Shown here: piece after piece, positions 10,891 to 22,400 of the stretch
How the letters are laid out: each line of letters begins with the position of its first letter
Numbering within the stretch: the stretch's first letter is position 1
Assembly: GCF_037126465.1 (NCBI RefSeq)
Contig: NC_088209.1
Span: forward strand, 8,077,947-8,141,946
Direction: 5' to 3'
DNA: 64,000 nucleotides
Origin: Ornithodoros turicata
Taxonomy: Eukaryota > Arthropoda > Arachnida > Ixodida > Argasidae
Made by a program: the position numbers and the translations under genes
Notes under the pieces: generated by a model
What the model saw: the letters and a program-made list of their open reading frames with translations, nothing else
Told to the model about the DNA's origin: nothing
The model's database searches: none

Positions 10891-11876
10891 ACAGTAAACT
10901 TTTTTACACTTTTTTAGTGTAAATGGCTTGTCCCATGGCGCACACCTTTTTGGTGTTGCCTGTACACTCAAATGATGGGTGTTTCTAATACACCCTTTAG
11001 TTAAGTGTATTCCTAGTAAAACACTGTTATAATGGGTGTAAAAAAACAAAAACACCCTTAAAATTGGAGTATTCTATTGAAAACACCTTTTATGATGGAA
11101 TTATTTGTTCGCAAATATTCCCTCACCAATAGTGTCATAGGAGCTTCCGCGGCAGCATACCGACACCACTGGCCGAGACATGCAGTTCGACGTTCTTGCT
11201 TCTATGGCAAGCAGCACCGCGAACAGGGTAGACTTCCAGCCGTGGTTCCATCGTAGAACCTAAACCGGAGCGCAATGCGTCGCAGGCACGCCTCGTTAGC
11301 TTGGTAACACTGTGGGAGCAACCTGAGTGCAGAGGCATAAAGAGACCTAGGGCACCCTCAGTAGCCTATATTGGCGCGTCGGATGGATCATATACTGAAG
11401 TACAATTTGTTGGGGCACGTTCGTTACATGTGGTGGGGCGGGAAACGTTTGTAGCGGTGGCGGGAATGTGTTTTTGCAATTAACACTCACGCATGCAACG
11501 AGTCAAAGATATAAGCTAAATTTCTAACATCCCTCCCTGTGAAATACTGTGTTTTTAACGCAGGTTATCGTCTATAATGTGATTACTTGCTGAGCGGAGC
11601 TGTGAAACCAGCATAATTTTTCTCTCACGAAATAAAACACAATTTTTAACACCATCCACCCAGTTCAAATGAGTGTAAAAAAGGTGCATTCGACGGAAAA
11701 CACCTGTTTCAACACCCCACTTTACACCCTTAATGATCCACATTGGATAAAACGTGGTGTATGTCGATATTACACCCTTACTAATGCACTTTTTGCACTC
11801 TTTGTGGGATAGAAAAGGGTGTTTTTATAAGAATACACCTTGTTTGAGCAAATAAAGGTGTAAAATGATTTACTGT
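10891..11876. mobile_element. MITE-like element with ACAGTAAA termini and ACACCC-rich arms
   Basis: The left end ACAGTAAACTTTTTTACAC and the right end GTGTAAAATGATTTACTGT are inverted repeats, flanked on both sides by GTGC (possible 4-bp duplication). Both arms are rich in GGGTGTA/TACACCC words, while the middle (about 11120-11520) is unrelated. Superfamily unknown. Confidence 0.55.
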
Positions 11877-12794
11877 GTGCCAGGCTTTCAAGAGGGCGTA
11901 TACGTTTACGAGTACAATGTATTGGTAGCTGAGCTGTACTGGGCAATCTCATAAATTTTGGGGAGAGGTGCAAAAAAAAAAAAAAAGAAAGAAAGAAGAA
12001 AAGGAAAACAGTGGCGATGTAGAGGTATCCCTGCTAGAGGTGATATCCTGCAAGGCGAAGATGTTATACTGCACCGCTGAAACGGAAATACACGAACCTT
12101 CCCCTCTGAGTTGAGCAATGCCACGCAACTCGTCACTTGACTGTTGTTTTTGTGCATAATCGGATTATACTTAGACAGCTCACCATCCGTTTTGTTTCAG
12201 ATGCGAGGAGTACCCTCGAATTCGCGGAAGTTCGCGCGACAAGCAATATAGTATATTTGTTTTCTCTTGGAAAGGGAATGCTAGTACCTTTTGAAGCTTT
12301 TTGGACTGTGAGCTTTATTTAAACCACCGCGCTCTGTGTCCGTTATGGGAATTACCAGAAACGGGTACAGTGGGGCAACAGGGAATGAAATAGTTATGTG
12401 GGGGACACTCTCTATAGTTACGGGTCACGTACCAGCCCCTTCACACACACACATAACTCTCGCAAAATGTTTCAAAATATGATTTGAAGATGATAAAAGC
12501 AACTTCAAGCTCCCAATAAACATCCATGCGTTGTCTCGATCTCGAAGCTGTCAATATCCCACGGACGTCTACTGTATACGTTTGTGGGATGTTCGTGGAA
12601 TGTGCAACAGGGGAAGATTTTTTGTCCCCTGGACGTACAGATGATGTCTATGGGATTTGTGGCGTGTTCCCTGGGACGTTCCAACCTCCGAGTCAGGATA
12701 TGACATGGATGTTCAGGGGACGTCTCTGGTTTGCTGGGAACAGCTCCGCGGAAATGTACACGACCCAACAGGCAAGGACCCGAAGGCATCACAT
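11877..12794. other. No gene recognised
   Basis: Holds an A-rich run at about 11971-12005 and a stretch at 12540-12770 with repeated GGGATGTTC/GGGACGTTCC words that may be an old repeat. I see no supported exon. Confidence 0.4.
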
Positions 12795-13375
12795 ATCAAG
12801 CCCTTAAAAACCTCCCGCCACAAGCACAAACGCGACTTCTTGATCTATACAACAGCATCTGAATCTCTGGGACTGTCCCCCTTGCTTGGAAGCATGCCAT
12901 CCTGGTTCCCATCCTCAAGCCTGCTAAACCTTCCTTTCAACCTGAATCCTACCGACCAATATCCCTCACCTCCTGCGTTGCCAAGTTAGTGGAAAGGATG
13001 GTTTAAGCAACAGTACTGTGGTTCACTCCATTTTGCCCAGTAACACGACCGGATTCCGCTGTAAACTCGCAACCAAGGACAACCTCCTAGAGCTCTGCTC
13101 TGTCGTTGATGATGCAGAAAAAGAGGTCTCTTCTTTCTGGCTGCTTTTGTTGATGTAAGAAGCGCTTTCGACATGGTTTCGCCAGATGTTGTGTCAGCTC
13201 AACTTCAGAAAATCAATGTCACTGATAGTGATAGAACCGTCCGCTTTATCACTGACAAGCTCAATGGCAGAACCACTCAAGTAAGACTCGGGCGTCTTTT
13301 GGGTCAACTCAAACATTGCCCTACTGGATTACCACAATGAACCCTGCTCTTTGCATTGTACGTGCAGGTGTCCCA
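12795..13375 (+). pseudogene. Non-LTR retrotransposon reverse transcriptase, decayed fragment
   Basis: Translation with frame changes gives the ordered signature of a CR1/Jockey-type LINE reverse transcriptase: ALKNLPPQAQ..LLDLYN, then WKHAILVPILKPAKPSFQPE, SYRPISLTSCVAKLVERMV, a TGFRCKLATKDNLLEL stretch, and a decayed catalytic motif region AFVDVRSAFDMVSPDVV. This is followed by a GVPQG-like remnant (PTGLPQ then a stop). Frameshifts and stops show it is dead. Only the finger/palm part remains; the YADD-type motif is not found because the fragment ends at the adjacent inverted-repeat element. Confidence 0.8.
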
Positions 13376-14109
13376 GCTTAATGCGAACATATTTTAAAAA
13401 AATATATATCACGTTTTCTGAGACGAAATCAATTGCAATATGCTGAAGGGCACTCCTTAGGAGGGCATTGGCAAACTTCCAAAGCCATGCGTTAATTAAC
13501 TTTCGATAATTAACTCTTTAATTATAAAAGCTACGAAGTTGTCCCAATGAGAACATCTGATCCCTTCGCTCACCTGATACCGGAGCCGTTTTCAGAACAA
13601 CAATCCGTTTAATAGATCGTCCGCAAAAAAATTGGTGAAAGAACACCATTTTGCTTTATTTTGTTAATTGCGCATCCTCGGAGACGCGTCTTTCCTTCGC
13701 TCCCAGTGTGAGAGGGTGAAGGAGCACAGTGCCGCCTCATGCGTCGAAGATGAGCTTTAACTTGCGGAAACAAAACAGAAACAAATGTCTCGGGTGACTC
13801 TCTCGGAACTTCCCTTATTGTGTTGTGTTGTATTGTATGGGGTTGGGTTATGTAAGAGGCGATAGTGTGCTCTTTCACCCTCTCACATTGTGGGTGAAGG
13901 AAAGTCGCGTCTCCGAAGATATGCAATGAACAAAATAAAGAAAAAATTGTGTTCCTTCACGTATTTTTCGCGGACGATCTACTGAACAGATTTTTGTTCT
14001 GAGAACGGATCCGGAATCGAAGGGGACAGATTGATTGATGGCTCTGTAAAAGAGACCAGACCAGATGTCCTCATTGGGACAATTTCGTAGCTTTTATAGT
14101 AAAGGTTAA

Positions 14110-14725
14110 AGGGACTATGAAACGATTTTTTTCTTCGTTTCGTTCGAAAGAAGACATTTTTCTGAGTCTAGAACCGAAATTTTACTTTCGTCGCGCGAGC
14201 GGATTTCTCGGGAGCGAATTTAAACGGAGCGGCGAAGGGATGACAGCTGGCGCCGCGCCGTGACGAGCTGCCGAGCGGAGACACAACGGGTAACTTGACG
14301 CGACCACGGCCGGCTCAGCAACACGTCATCGTGACGTGTTGCCGAGCCGAGGAATCCCGCCAGGAGCATGCGCCGTAGGATCCCGCGTATGCGTTCATCG
14401 GGAGTGGAAATCTCCATGAGAGCAGCTTTCGCGCGATCGGCAGATTTCGGCAGTGGCGGCAGCCACAGCGCGAGCTCGCGGCATTACTTGCCATTGTGCA
14501 ACACCGGTGACGTAACGGGGAACCGAAGAGCGGTCCGTACAGTTACACCATCGGCAGGGAAATATGCGCGGGAGAGGAGGAACGCGGAAGAGACATTTCC
14601 AGCGCGCGCTCCTCGCAGAGTGGAGCGATTTCGTCCGGAAAAATTTGTGGCATATTAGTTTCTCTGCGGGAAGAACAGTTTCCATCGAAAAAAAGTATGG
14701 GGGTTCGGGAAATTTCATAGTCCCT
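14110..14725. mobile_element. piggyBac-like MITE with TTAA target sites
   Basis: Termini AGGGACTATGAAA and TTTCATAGTCCCT are perfect inverted repeats, each flanked by TTAA (14106-14109 and 14726-14729). TTAA duplication is the hallmark of the piggyBac superfamily. The 616-bp interior is GC-rich and encodes no transposase I recognise. It interrupts an arm of the surrounding palindrome, so it is younger than that element. Confidence 0.75.
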
Positions 14726-14941
14726 TTAAGAAAAGAAAGTTAATCAATATATTGCCTTATAGGGGGGGATATGTTTATTAAAGATAAAGAAAGGGGGGAA
14801 AGGTCAGACAGGCCAAGGCCGACTTGCTATTCCCAAAAGAGAAAAAAAAGAAAAAGAGAGAAAGAAAGAGAAAAGAGAAGCAGAAAAGGAAAAGAGAAAG
14901 TGGCAGGGGACGATGGGGTGGCTGATGGGGTGGCTCAAGGC

Positions 14942-15280
14942 TCAAAGGCTGCTGAGCAGCCCAGTGTCCTTCAGGTAACGCGGGAGGGCTCGGGTGACTG
15001 CCCACTGTCTGGAGTGCCGGACAGGTCCCAGCAGCGTCGCCAGGGAAAGTTCCCTGTGGCCTAGGGAAGTGAGATTTGTGGCGAGGACGGCTCGGGGGCC
15101 GGCGTACCGCTTGCAGTGCAACAATAGTTGGCGTATGTCGGCGACTGCAGCACAGCAGGGACACATCGGGGACGTCCGTCTACCCATCTTAGAGAGGAGC
15201 AGCGGGGTCAGGGCTCCTCGACTCCTCCTGTCGCAACAGCCGCTGGGAGAGGGTGAGTTCCATCCATCCGGTATCAGGTG
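14942..15280 (-). pseudogene. LINE 3'-terminal ORF fragment (zinc-knuckle-like CPCC tail)
   Basis: The - strand reads KMGRRTSPMCPCCAAVADI, then RQLLLHCKRYAGPRAVLA and a tail ending RALPRYLKDTGLL. This is the pattern at the C-terminus of many arthropod LINE ORF2 proteins: a CxCC..H..C knuckle, then an arginine/leucine-rich tail. The N-terminal part of the frame runs into the flanking inverted repeat and is not LINE sequence. Only the end of the ORF remains. Confidence 0.65.
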
Positions 15281-15494
15281 ACCGAAGGGATCAGAAGTCC
15301 TCATTGGGACAATTTCGGAGCTTTTATAATTAAAAAGTTATTTATTGAAAGTTAATTAAGACGTTGCTTTAGGAGTTTGCTAGTGCCCTCCTAAGGAGCC
15401 CCTTCAGCATATGCTATATTGCAATTGATGTGATCTCGGAAAAAGTGATATATAAGTATATTTAAAAAAATATGTTCGCATTTAGCTGGGACAC

Positions 15495-15770
15495 CCTGTA
15501 TATCCGCCGCACATTTTATTTTCCGTACGCTCCCCTTTTTTATTTCGTGAGCATGAGGAGTGTCAGAATGGAAAATACTGAAGTGTGTGTGTGTGTGCGT
15601 GTGTGATGGTGAAGCCTCAGCGAGGCAGAGATATAAATGGACATGTAGACGGGATATAACAGGGTGAATCTAAGTGGAGGTAAATGATTTGAAATTGAAG
15701 TAGTCGATGGTAATTAAGAGTAAGAGGTACGAGTAATTCGAGGTAAGTGAAGGTAATTAAAGGCAAAATA
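15495..15770. other. No gene recognised
   Basis: Holds a (TG)n microsatellite near 15583-15604 and a stretch of GGTAA-rich sequence at 15680-15770. Nothing else is visible. Confidence 0.4.
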
Positions 15771-16072
15771 AACCTCTACCCGAGAAACGTCATCATGACG
15801 GTGGTAGACAGACTGAAACAGAAACAGATCGGAAGGGGAGGGCTGGGTTCCACGAACCGGCACTTGTTCGCTGCCTCCTAATGAAAGAAAAGTGTGAAAG
15901 ACAAGTAGAACCGAAGGTCGCGTCCCTTTCGGGAATCAACGTAATCCCCTCAAGACCGTGGTTTTCGGGTGCGACCTTGTTCGCCCCATAGCTTCCAGCA
16001 TAGTTCAACTCTACCAAATTGGTGGCGCTGTCGAACACTATGACGTCATTTGTTTACAAACAGGGAGGGGTC
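15771..16072. repeat. 300-bp dispersed repeat, copy A
   Basis: The segment CCTCTACCCGAGAAACGTCA ... TTGTTTACAAACAGGGAG recurs in the same orientation at 16871-17293. It contains a perfect TGACGTCA palindrome, the CRE core. Just after it (16095-16165) a shorter inverted version of its right half (GACAGCGCCGCCAACTTGG) makes a palindromic arrangement. Confidence 0.8.
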
Positions 16073-16328
16073 TATAAAAACGTATTTGACATCAAACGCA
16101 CTGACGTCAGAATAGAAATCACGTCAGGTGGTACGACAGCGCCGCCAACTTGGTAGGGTGGAACTACTATAGCAAAAATCAGTAAGTCCCATATATTGTT
16201 TCTTTTCATTTCTTCTTTCTTTTGTTTTTTGTTTTTTACATATCCCTTTAGAGGGATGGTCGGTCACATCCGGAAACAGATCCACTATGTTTCCCATCGG
16301 TGTACATAATTTCTACATGGCAAACTTT

Positions 16329-16676
16329 GGCTGCGTTCCAATACCTCGCGCCCGCGAAGCCGCCTGACTAGGCAGCTGAGTAGACCCCTTGGCTTGTCAC
16401 TACTGGAACAGGCTTGCCTAGCCGAGGCGCCTGTGGCGCCATCTCGTTGCTCACGCAAGAAATGCGTACGGCGCAATCGCAGCAGGTACTAGCGTTTCCC
16501 GCTGTCAGCCATCCCGGCTGTCAGATGGTCAGGCGTATAACTAGACTGCAGCGATGCGCACTGGGCGGTAGCCGACTGAATAGCGGACTTGGCGAGATTT
16601 GGAACGATGCTTAACATGGCGGCACTTCCGGTTAGACCGTTAGGCAGTCGACTAAGCGGGGTATTGGAACGCAGCC
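16329..16676. mobile_element. MITE with GGCTGCGTTCCAATACC termini
   Basis: GGCTGCGTTCCAATACCTCGC starts the element (first 20 bases identical to the other end apart from one site) and GGTATTGGAACGCAGCC ends it, over 348 bp. TTT occurs on each side and could be a 3-bp target duplication, but that is weak. The interior carries short frames with no recognisable product. Confidence 0.7.
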
Positions 16677-16870
16677 TTTGTCCGAAAAGTGCTCAGACAG
16701 AGCGCTACTCCGCAGCTGCAGAGGCTCCGTCGGAGTCTTAGTTTAATAACAGCTGTATGTATATTTACCGTCCTCCTTTACGGCAGCATTGATTGGCACG
16801 ATAATGCCTGCGACAAAGATGTCGCTTTTTTTGTTATTCTCTTATTTTATGTGTCTGCCGAAGCCTAATA

Positions 16871-17293
16871 GACCTCTACCCGAGAAACGTCATCATGACG
16901 TTGGTACAGGGGCGGATCCAGACCCTCGGTTTGGGAGGGGGCGGGGCGGTTTCTTTGTTGGAGCACGTAGTGGGGGAGGGGGATAGAGAAATCCAATGTA
17001 TAAACTGACGTTTTTTGGGGGGGGGCGATCGCCCACCGCCCCCTCCCCTTGGATCCGCCAGTGCGTTGGTACACAAACTGAACCCGAAACAAATCGGAAG
17101 GGGAAACGCTGGGTTCCACGAATAGGCACTTGTTGACCGAAGGTCGCGTCCCTTTCAGGGATCATCGTAATCCCCTCAACACCTTGGTTTTCGACCTTGT
17201 TGGCCCCATAGCTTCGAGCGTAGTTCAACTCTACCAAATCGGTGGCGCTGTCGAACACTATGACGTCATTTGTTTACAAACAGGGAGAGGTCT
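16871..17293. repeat. 300-bp dispersed repeat, copy B, interrupted by a hAT MITE
   Basis: It aligns with 15771-16072 once the insertion at 16907-17071 is removed, and also lacks about 35 bp present in copy A (the GCTGCCTCC..AGTAGAA part). The TGACGTCA motif is kept. Confidence 0.8.
16907..17063. mobile_element. hAT-type MITE, 157 bp, nested in a repeat
   Basis: Ends CAGGGGCGGATCCAGACC and GGATCCGCCAGTG are inverted repeats. The perfect 8-bp duplication CGTTGGTA lies at 16899-16906 and 17064-17071, the size made by hAT transposases. Comparison with copy A of the host repeat shows the uninterrupted site. Confidence 0.85.
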
Positions 17294-19130
17294 GTTGACA
17301 TGAACCCTGTGACAGTGATGAAAGCACTGTTCTTGCTCTTCATGATGCACGGGGCGCATTACAATTTGCTCCACCTTTTCTTACCAGAAGGTAAATAATG
17401 GACGGGTTTGCGTCGTGAAGAGAGCTCAGACTAAAGCATGTGAGGATAAAATGCTTGAGGAAACGTGTATTGAGGAGTGAGGACACCCTTGCCTTCACTT
17501 TAAGAACGCGTAAAGAAGGGTGACACAGAGAAGTGGGAAAAGAGGAGAGTTTGTTTTCACGATGGGCTGACTAGGTTGAAGAAAGTAAGCGAGAGAAGCA
17601 GAGTGGTTGGCTTTCGGGTCGGGGCTGTTTTACTGTAAAACTGCGGCTCGGCACTTCTCAAAGTTAACATATTTTTTAGGCAAATATTTGTTTCTAGCTG
17701 TAACCACTTGGTAGCAGTAACCGTAACAAAAAAGTTTTTTTTCTTGAAGGGGGTGGGGGGGGGGGGAGTTCACCTTTGTCTTCCCTCCAGCATTTCACTA
17801 CCCCCGGTCGGATTTCGGTATTGTTGAACTACATCGCTGAACCCCCTCCCCCATGGCCCACACCCCTAGGAAGCACATTCTGTGGTGGACCTTGCAAAAA
17901 AGAAAAAGAAAAAAAAAACGACAATGCACTCCCTCATTCTGGCAATAAAGTTTACCTTGGTTGTCACATAAAAAAAAATCAAAATTTTAAACTTAAAAAT
18001 TGATACAATTTTTAGCAGTACGTGTCAAATGTTTGTCAAAGATATATATAAATTGACCCCATTATTTTCGGCAAGTATAGTAGTCTTCCACGACATGTTA
18101 TATGAAACGCTCCTGCTTGTAGGTTATTACAAAAAATGCATAAAATATTTGGAAAGCAAATGGTCCAATCTGTGAGACCTGTTTCCAGAACTTGAGGTGG
18201 TATGCGGGGGTACTACTTCAGTGTCTTCCAGGTTCATGCAGCATGATAAGCGCGAGAGAAGACTCCGAAGTGAGTGTTAATAATTTAAAAATAAAAAAAA
18301 GGCAGTCTACGCATGGCGCCGCCAAAATTATGGAGATACCACAACTGTTTTCGTGTCACGGTAAGGAAGAAGTCTTCATCTACTATCCGAGGTCGCAAAT
18401 ATTCTGGCTACTCGCCATATATGTATGTATCAGAAAGGTGGTGCGAAAAATGCTTCGAGAAGTAAGTTTTCGTATTTTTTCTGGGCTACATCGCTAGAAG
18501 TAAAGAGACAAAACTATTTTTAACGTTGAGATACGAATGGGTACTATATAGAAGCCATAAAAGTCTCGTTGAGAGGTTAAACACAATAATAAAAAAAAAT
18601 ACGTGAAGATGCGACTCTGGCAATAATACGACAACTTTAACGGTTGATATAACAAAAATGGTGTTGCGCAGAAAGAAGTACAGTGAAAGCTGGAAGATAA
18701 TAATATGCCCAAGGAACACAAGAAGCAAGTTTTATAAAAAGTATATTTTTTATTGCGGAGAGAAAAAAAAGAGGAAGAAGAAGAAAAGGAAGTTCGGGGT
18801 CCGGCGCAGACAGCGCGCCACCGCGAATACCGAAACTCATCCTGCTCAGACATCCCTGCGAGCGCTGAGAGCGGTCACATTCTTTCGTCTGCGAATGGGA
18901 ATGGCTGTAGCTATCGTATTTGTGACGTCAAAGCTTGACGCGGGCGTGTGTTCAAGGGCTTGTATCTTGCAATTGCAACTGTGAAAGAAAAATAATTCGT
19001 CAAATAAAGCTGAAAACGGTGCGTGCACAACATAATCGACCACATTTATCGAGGTGTCACAACCCCATTTAGGGTCTTGCAATATTTGCCACGAACTGGC
19101 TGCAAATATTCATTCTTTATTCACTTCCAG
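17294..19130. other. No gene recognised
   Basis: Mostly AT-rich DNA. It holds a G-run at 17751-17767, A-rich runs near 17900-17920, and an AAAGAGGAAG-rich purine stretch at about 18764-18794. A 49-codon frame beginning with ATGGCGCCGCCAAAA near 18313 ends at a TAAGTT that could be a splice donor, but the peptide is not recognisable and is not called. Confidence 0.35.
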
Positions 19131-19328
19131 AGGAGACGTAGCAGACGACAACGGAAAGCGCGCATTGCACTCGCTTTGTAGCGGCGCGCCCATCGCTTGG
19201 CTGGCTTGCTTGCCATCGGAACCGCCGCTGCTCTGGTGTTTACGTAAAATGGCGGATAGGCAGCAATAGAGAGTCCACCATTTCGCTGCTTCTATGCCTT
19301 TCGGCTCCTGATTGCGACGTTTTTGGAC
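19131..19328 (+). promoter_or_regulatory. NPDC1: Probable promoter / 5' leader of the NPDC1 gene
   Basis: The sequence just upstream of the NPDC1 start codon is richer in C+G than its surroundings and has no TATA box. TAAAATGGCGGA at 19245-19256 resembles a YY1 site, a motif often placed at or just after the transcription start of TATA-less genes. If the transcript includes it, two very short upstream frames would precede the main start: 19249-19269 (six codons) and 19294-19311 (five codons). The exact transcription start cannot be seen. Confidence 0.35.
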
Positions 19329-19404
19329 ATGTTAACGTACAGAACTTCTGTAACGTCCATACTTCTGTTCATCCTATCCGAAGCAACATCAAGAAGCTAT
19401 GAGG
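19329..19404 (+). CDS. NPDC1: NPDC1 coding exon 1 (signal peptide)
   Basis: The ATG opens a frame with a hydrophobic core (VTSILLFIL) followed by small residues, typical of a signal peptide, and ends at GAGG|GTAAGC in phase 1. The join to the next exon makes a glycine codon and keeps the frame. The call depends on phase, signal-peptide character and position, since this part of the protein is not conserved. Confidence 0.7.
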
Positions 19405-22400
19405 GTAAGCTGTGGCTCCGTGCTCCGACCATCTCGCCATTTTGGCCGGAAAAACGAAACAGATGTCACATTTGTAGTGCTTTCATTGCCACTCTACGAG
19501 CTTGGAAATATTAGCGACCTGAACTTGAACGTGTATAGATAGTCATGTCTGTTAGGCGCATTGTCAAGTGTCCAATCTGACCTATCTATCATTGTCGCCT
19601 TCGCTTACAGTCAGCTTTTCTTAGGGAATACGGCATGTGGCATTCCTTTCAGCAAATTCGGGGAATTTTTCAGTTCCTGCAATCCTTTTCAGAATTGCAG
19701 CAGTTTAGATTCCTTTTCTTTCAATAATCAACCGATTTCGAACTCGGGCGCAGCACGTCTTTACGTAAGATGTTATCAATATATCATTCACTCTTCATCA
19801 AATAATGCCGTACAGTGGTATCAAAAGATTCACCTATATTCGCCAACTGGTTTCTTTTTTATCATCAAAACTTTTCCAAGAGCGGGTACTCGCAGAAATG
19901 CTTTTTTGTTTTGCAACTTCCGTTCACGTTCGAAAGCAGGTTGGATTCCAAGGATATTCAGACTTTGCAGCAGCTGAATTGACTCGCGGCCAGCTGAGTT
20001 TTCGAAGCGAAGGCCGTAGTCAGGCTGCTGCGCGTTAAAAAACGATAGCTGTACTGCGGAACCCAAACAAATAGGCGCGTGGTCATCGATTTTCGGACTC
20101 CTTCACAGGAGTAACACAAACTAGCCCATTCATCCCGCCGCCTTGACAGGGTATACTTCCACGTACGCGATGTACTTTGATGTATTCACATACCTAGGCG
20201 TGAGAAGTCGGGTAATATATGCCTTACTGCTCCTACCTTTCATCCATGCTCAACCAAAGAGCAAGCATGGACTCTTATACTGATGTATGAGTTCGGATTC
20301 TCAGATGCCCTGAGGGTGTTGTAAAACTTCGTAGTGACACATGTTTAGGAAAAAAACGTATGTATATGGGACGCGTGGACCGATGGTCTTGACAGTGAAT
20401 GTGAACAGTGTCGAAAAGTAATTTTTAGTGCCAATCAACAACCAGAGCCAAAACACAGTGCAAAACATGACAGCACAATGGTGAACTTAGAACTGGTTTA
20501 CTTCCAAAAAAGAAAACTACCTCAAGTTTCTGTTTTAATATAGTCAATTTTTGGTTAACCGAGCAAACCATTGTACGTTATTCTGAAGGTAGAAAGGGTT
20601 GGAACAGAGACAACACCAGGGTGTCCACCGACCTGGAAAACCTGGAAAGCAGGGAGTTATCAGGGAATTTTGATGTGACTGGAAAAGTCAGGGGATTGTC
20701 AGGGAATTTGTCAAAAAAAAGCAGCTGAAGTTGGAAAATCACAGACAAGTGCCGTCACGATGCGCAGTGAATCTCGAGTGCTGATGAGTGGTTGAGTGGC
20801 ATGCCCCAGCAACATTGACACGAGTAGCAGTTCTCCAATACGACAAGCTCAGAGACAGAAAAGTAGGGCAGTTTTACTAATTTCTCAATAAATGATCTGT
20901 TTTATGAAAGATCTGTATCAAAACGCAGCAGCCACCATGTTTTGATCAGGGAATTTGCTTGAAATAGTCAGTGAAAACCTGGAAAAGTCGGGGAATTTGT
21001 AGGCTACTGTTTAGTAGACACCCTGAACACTGAAAACAAGAAAAAGAAGAAAGAAAAAAGGCTACCACAATGTTTCATTCTTCTACAGCGATTGGCCGGT
21101 TGAGTTGTCTTGTCTTTCTGTACGAGCACGTATTGATCAACAAAAAAAGTTTCTGTACGCACGAAAGATTGCAGTGTAACCGAGAAACGCAAACATGTAC
21201 GTGGCATGTACCTAAAAAAAAGTAATAACAATTCTTAAAAATAAAAATATTACACTACATGGAGTCACGCATAATCTAGTCCATCAGCTCTCAAAGTATT
21301 ACTGTGCTGCAGATGGGGTAACTGGACGTGGAGAGGTCACGCTCCCTCCCTGTGCCACGTAATGTAATCCATCACACTTACTCTGCTTCCATATTGGCTA
21401 TTAAAGTAGCGCGGAAGTCATTTTTAACACCCTGTTTTATCTCTATAAAACTGTTAAGTAGGTCAGTAAGATACACCGTGAGAAGTACTTCACACCACAG
21501 AATTGTAACTATCGCAGAAATTGAATTTAAAGTACGCCGCAAAAAGCGACCATCCGCAGCAGGCAGTGGAGAGCAGTACTACCCTGTGATCTGCCTGGGA
21601 CCTTGCGCTGACGCTACAGGGGCGACGCTCTCTGATTGGTCCAGAGGAATGTTCTCTGCTACTCAGCTGGCGTCTGCTAGTCGGCTGTTCGGGTCTCTGA
21701 AAAGGCCTTGCTCCTCGCTCGGTCATGACTCGGCTGTATATTGTTAAATATACAACAATACAAGTTATACAACAATAACAATACAGTACTTATGTGTCCT
21801 CATAATGGAGCGATAAATAATGTGACTCAAGTTTGCGCTGAAGATCGCTTGCATTGGGGGTGCTCACGATATGATCCGGTAAACTATTCCATTCATCAAC
21901 TGCTCGTATCAAGAAGGAACACCTGAACACTTCAACTCTAACAAACGGGGGCTTAATATGCATAGAGTGCCTTGTACGAGACGCTCCTACACGCAACATT
22001 GTGCTGTGCGTGCAGTCCACCGCGAGTTCATTATAAAGACATTGCCTGAAGACCTTTAGACGTTGTATTTTAGTTCTGACGACTCTGATTTTAAATTTAC
22101 GCATAATACCAAAGTACAGTCAGACCTTGAGTACCTATTACACACAAACCTCACCACCCTGTCTTGTATAATGTGCATTGTCTTAATTTCTGTTACCTTA
22201 CAAAGTTACTGCACGACCGCCGCGTAATCAATAATAGGAAGTATTAAGGCCTTGTAAGCCAGTAGTTTTGCTTTCTGTGTAGTGTCTTTTTTGTAGTGTT
22301 TTTTCATCTGGGAAACAAATTGCGCACATCAAAACCTTTCGCACTATACGGTAAAATGACACACACACACTTTCATCAGACGTCTTAATCTGAATTTTTT

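Larger units (their letters stand above)
13368..15494. mobile_element. Composite foldback element with long terminal inverted repeats
   Basis: The left segment at 13368-13590 (GTGTCCCAGCTTAATGCGAA ... CACCTGATACCGG) is repeated inverted at 15268-15494 (CCGGTATCAGGTGACC ... TTTAGCTGGGACACCCTG), about 220 bp each. A third partial inverted copy at 13940-14105 makes 13520-14105 a palindrome in its own right, and its arm resumes beyond 14729. The block holds a TTAA-flanked MITE and a LINE remnant, so it has been hit several times. The origin of the foldback is unknown. Confidence 0.7.

Noticed and set aside
18313..18462. 49-codon frame beginning MAPPKLWRYHNCF, considered as a THAP-type first exon
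   Set aside because: The spacing of cysteines and histidines does not fit the C2CH THAP pattern and there is no supported next exon.
21541..21700. Candidate cysteine-containing NPDC1 exon (ICLGPCADATG)
   Set aside because: Only two cysteines, no convincing acceptor and donor pair in phase 1-1, and no further match to the vertebrate cysteine-rich segment.
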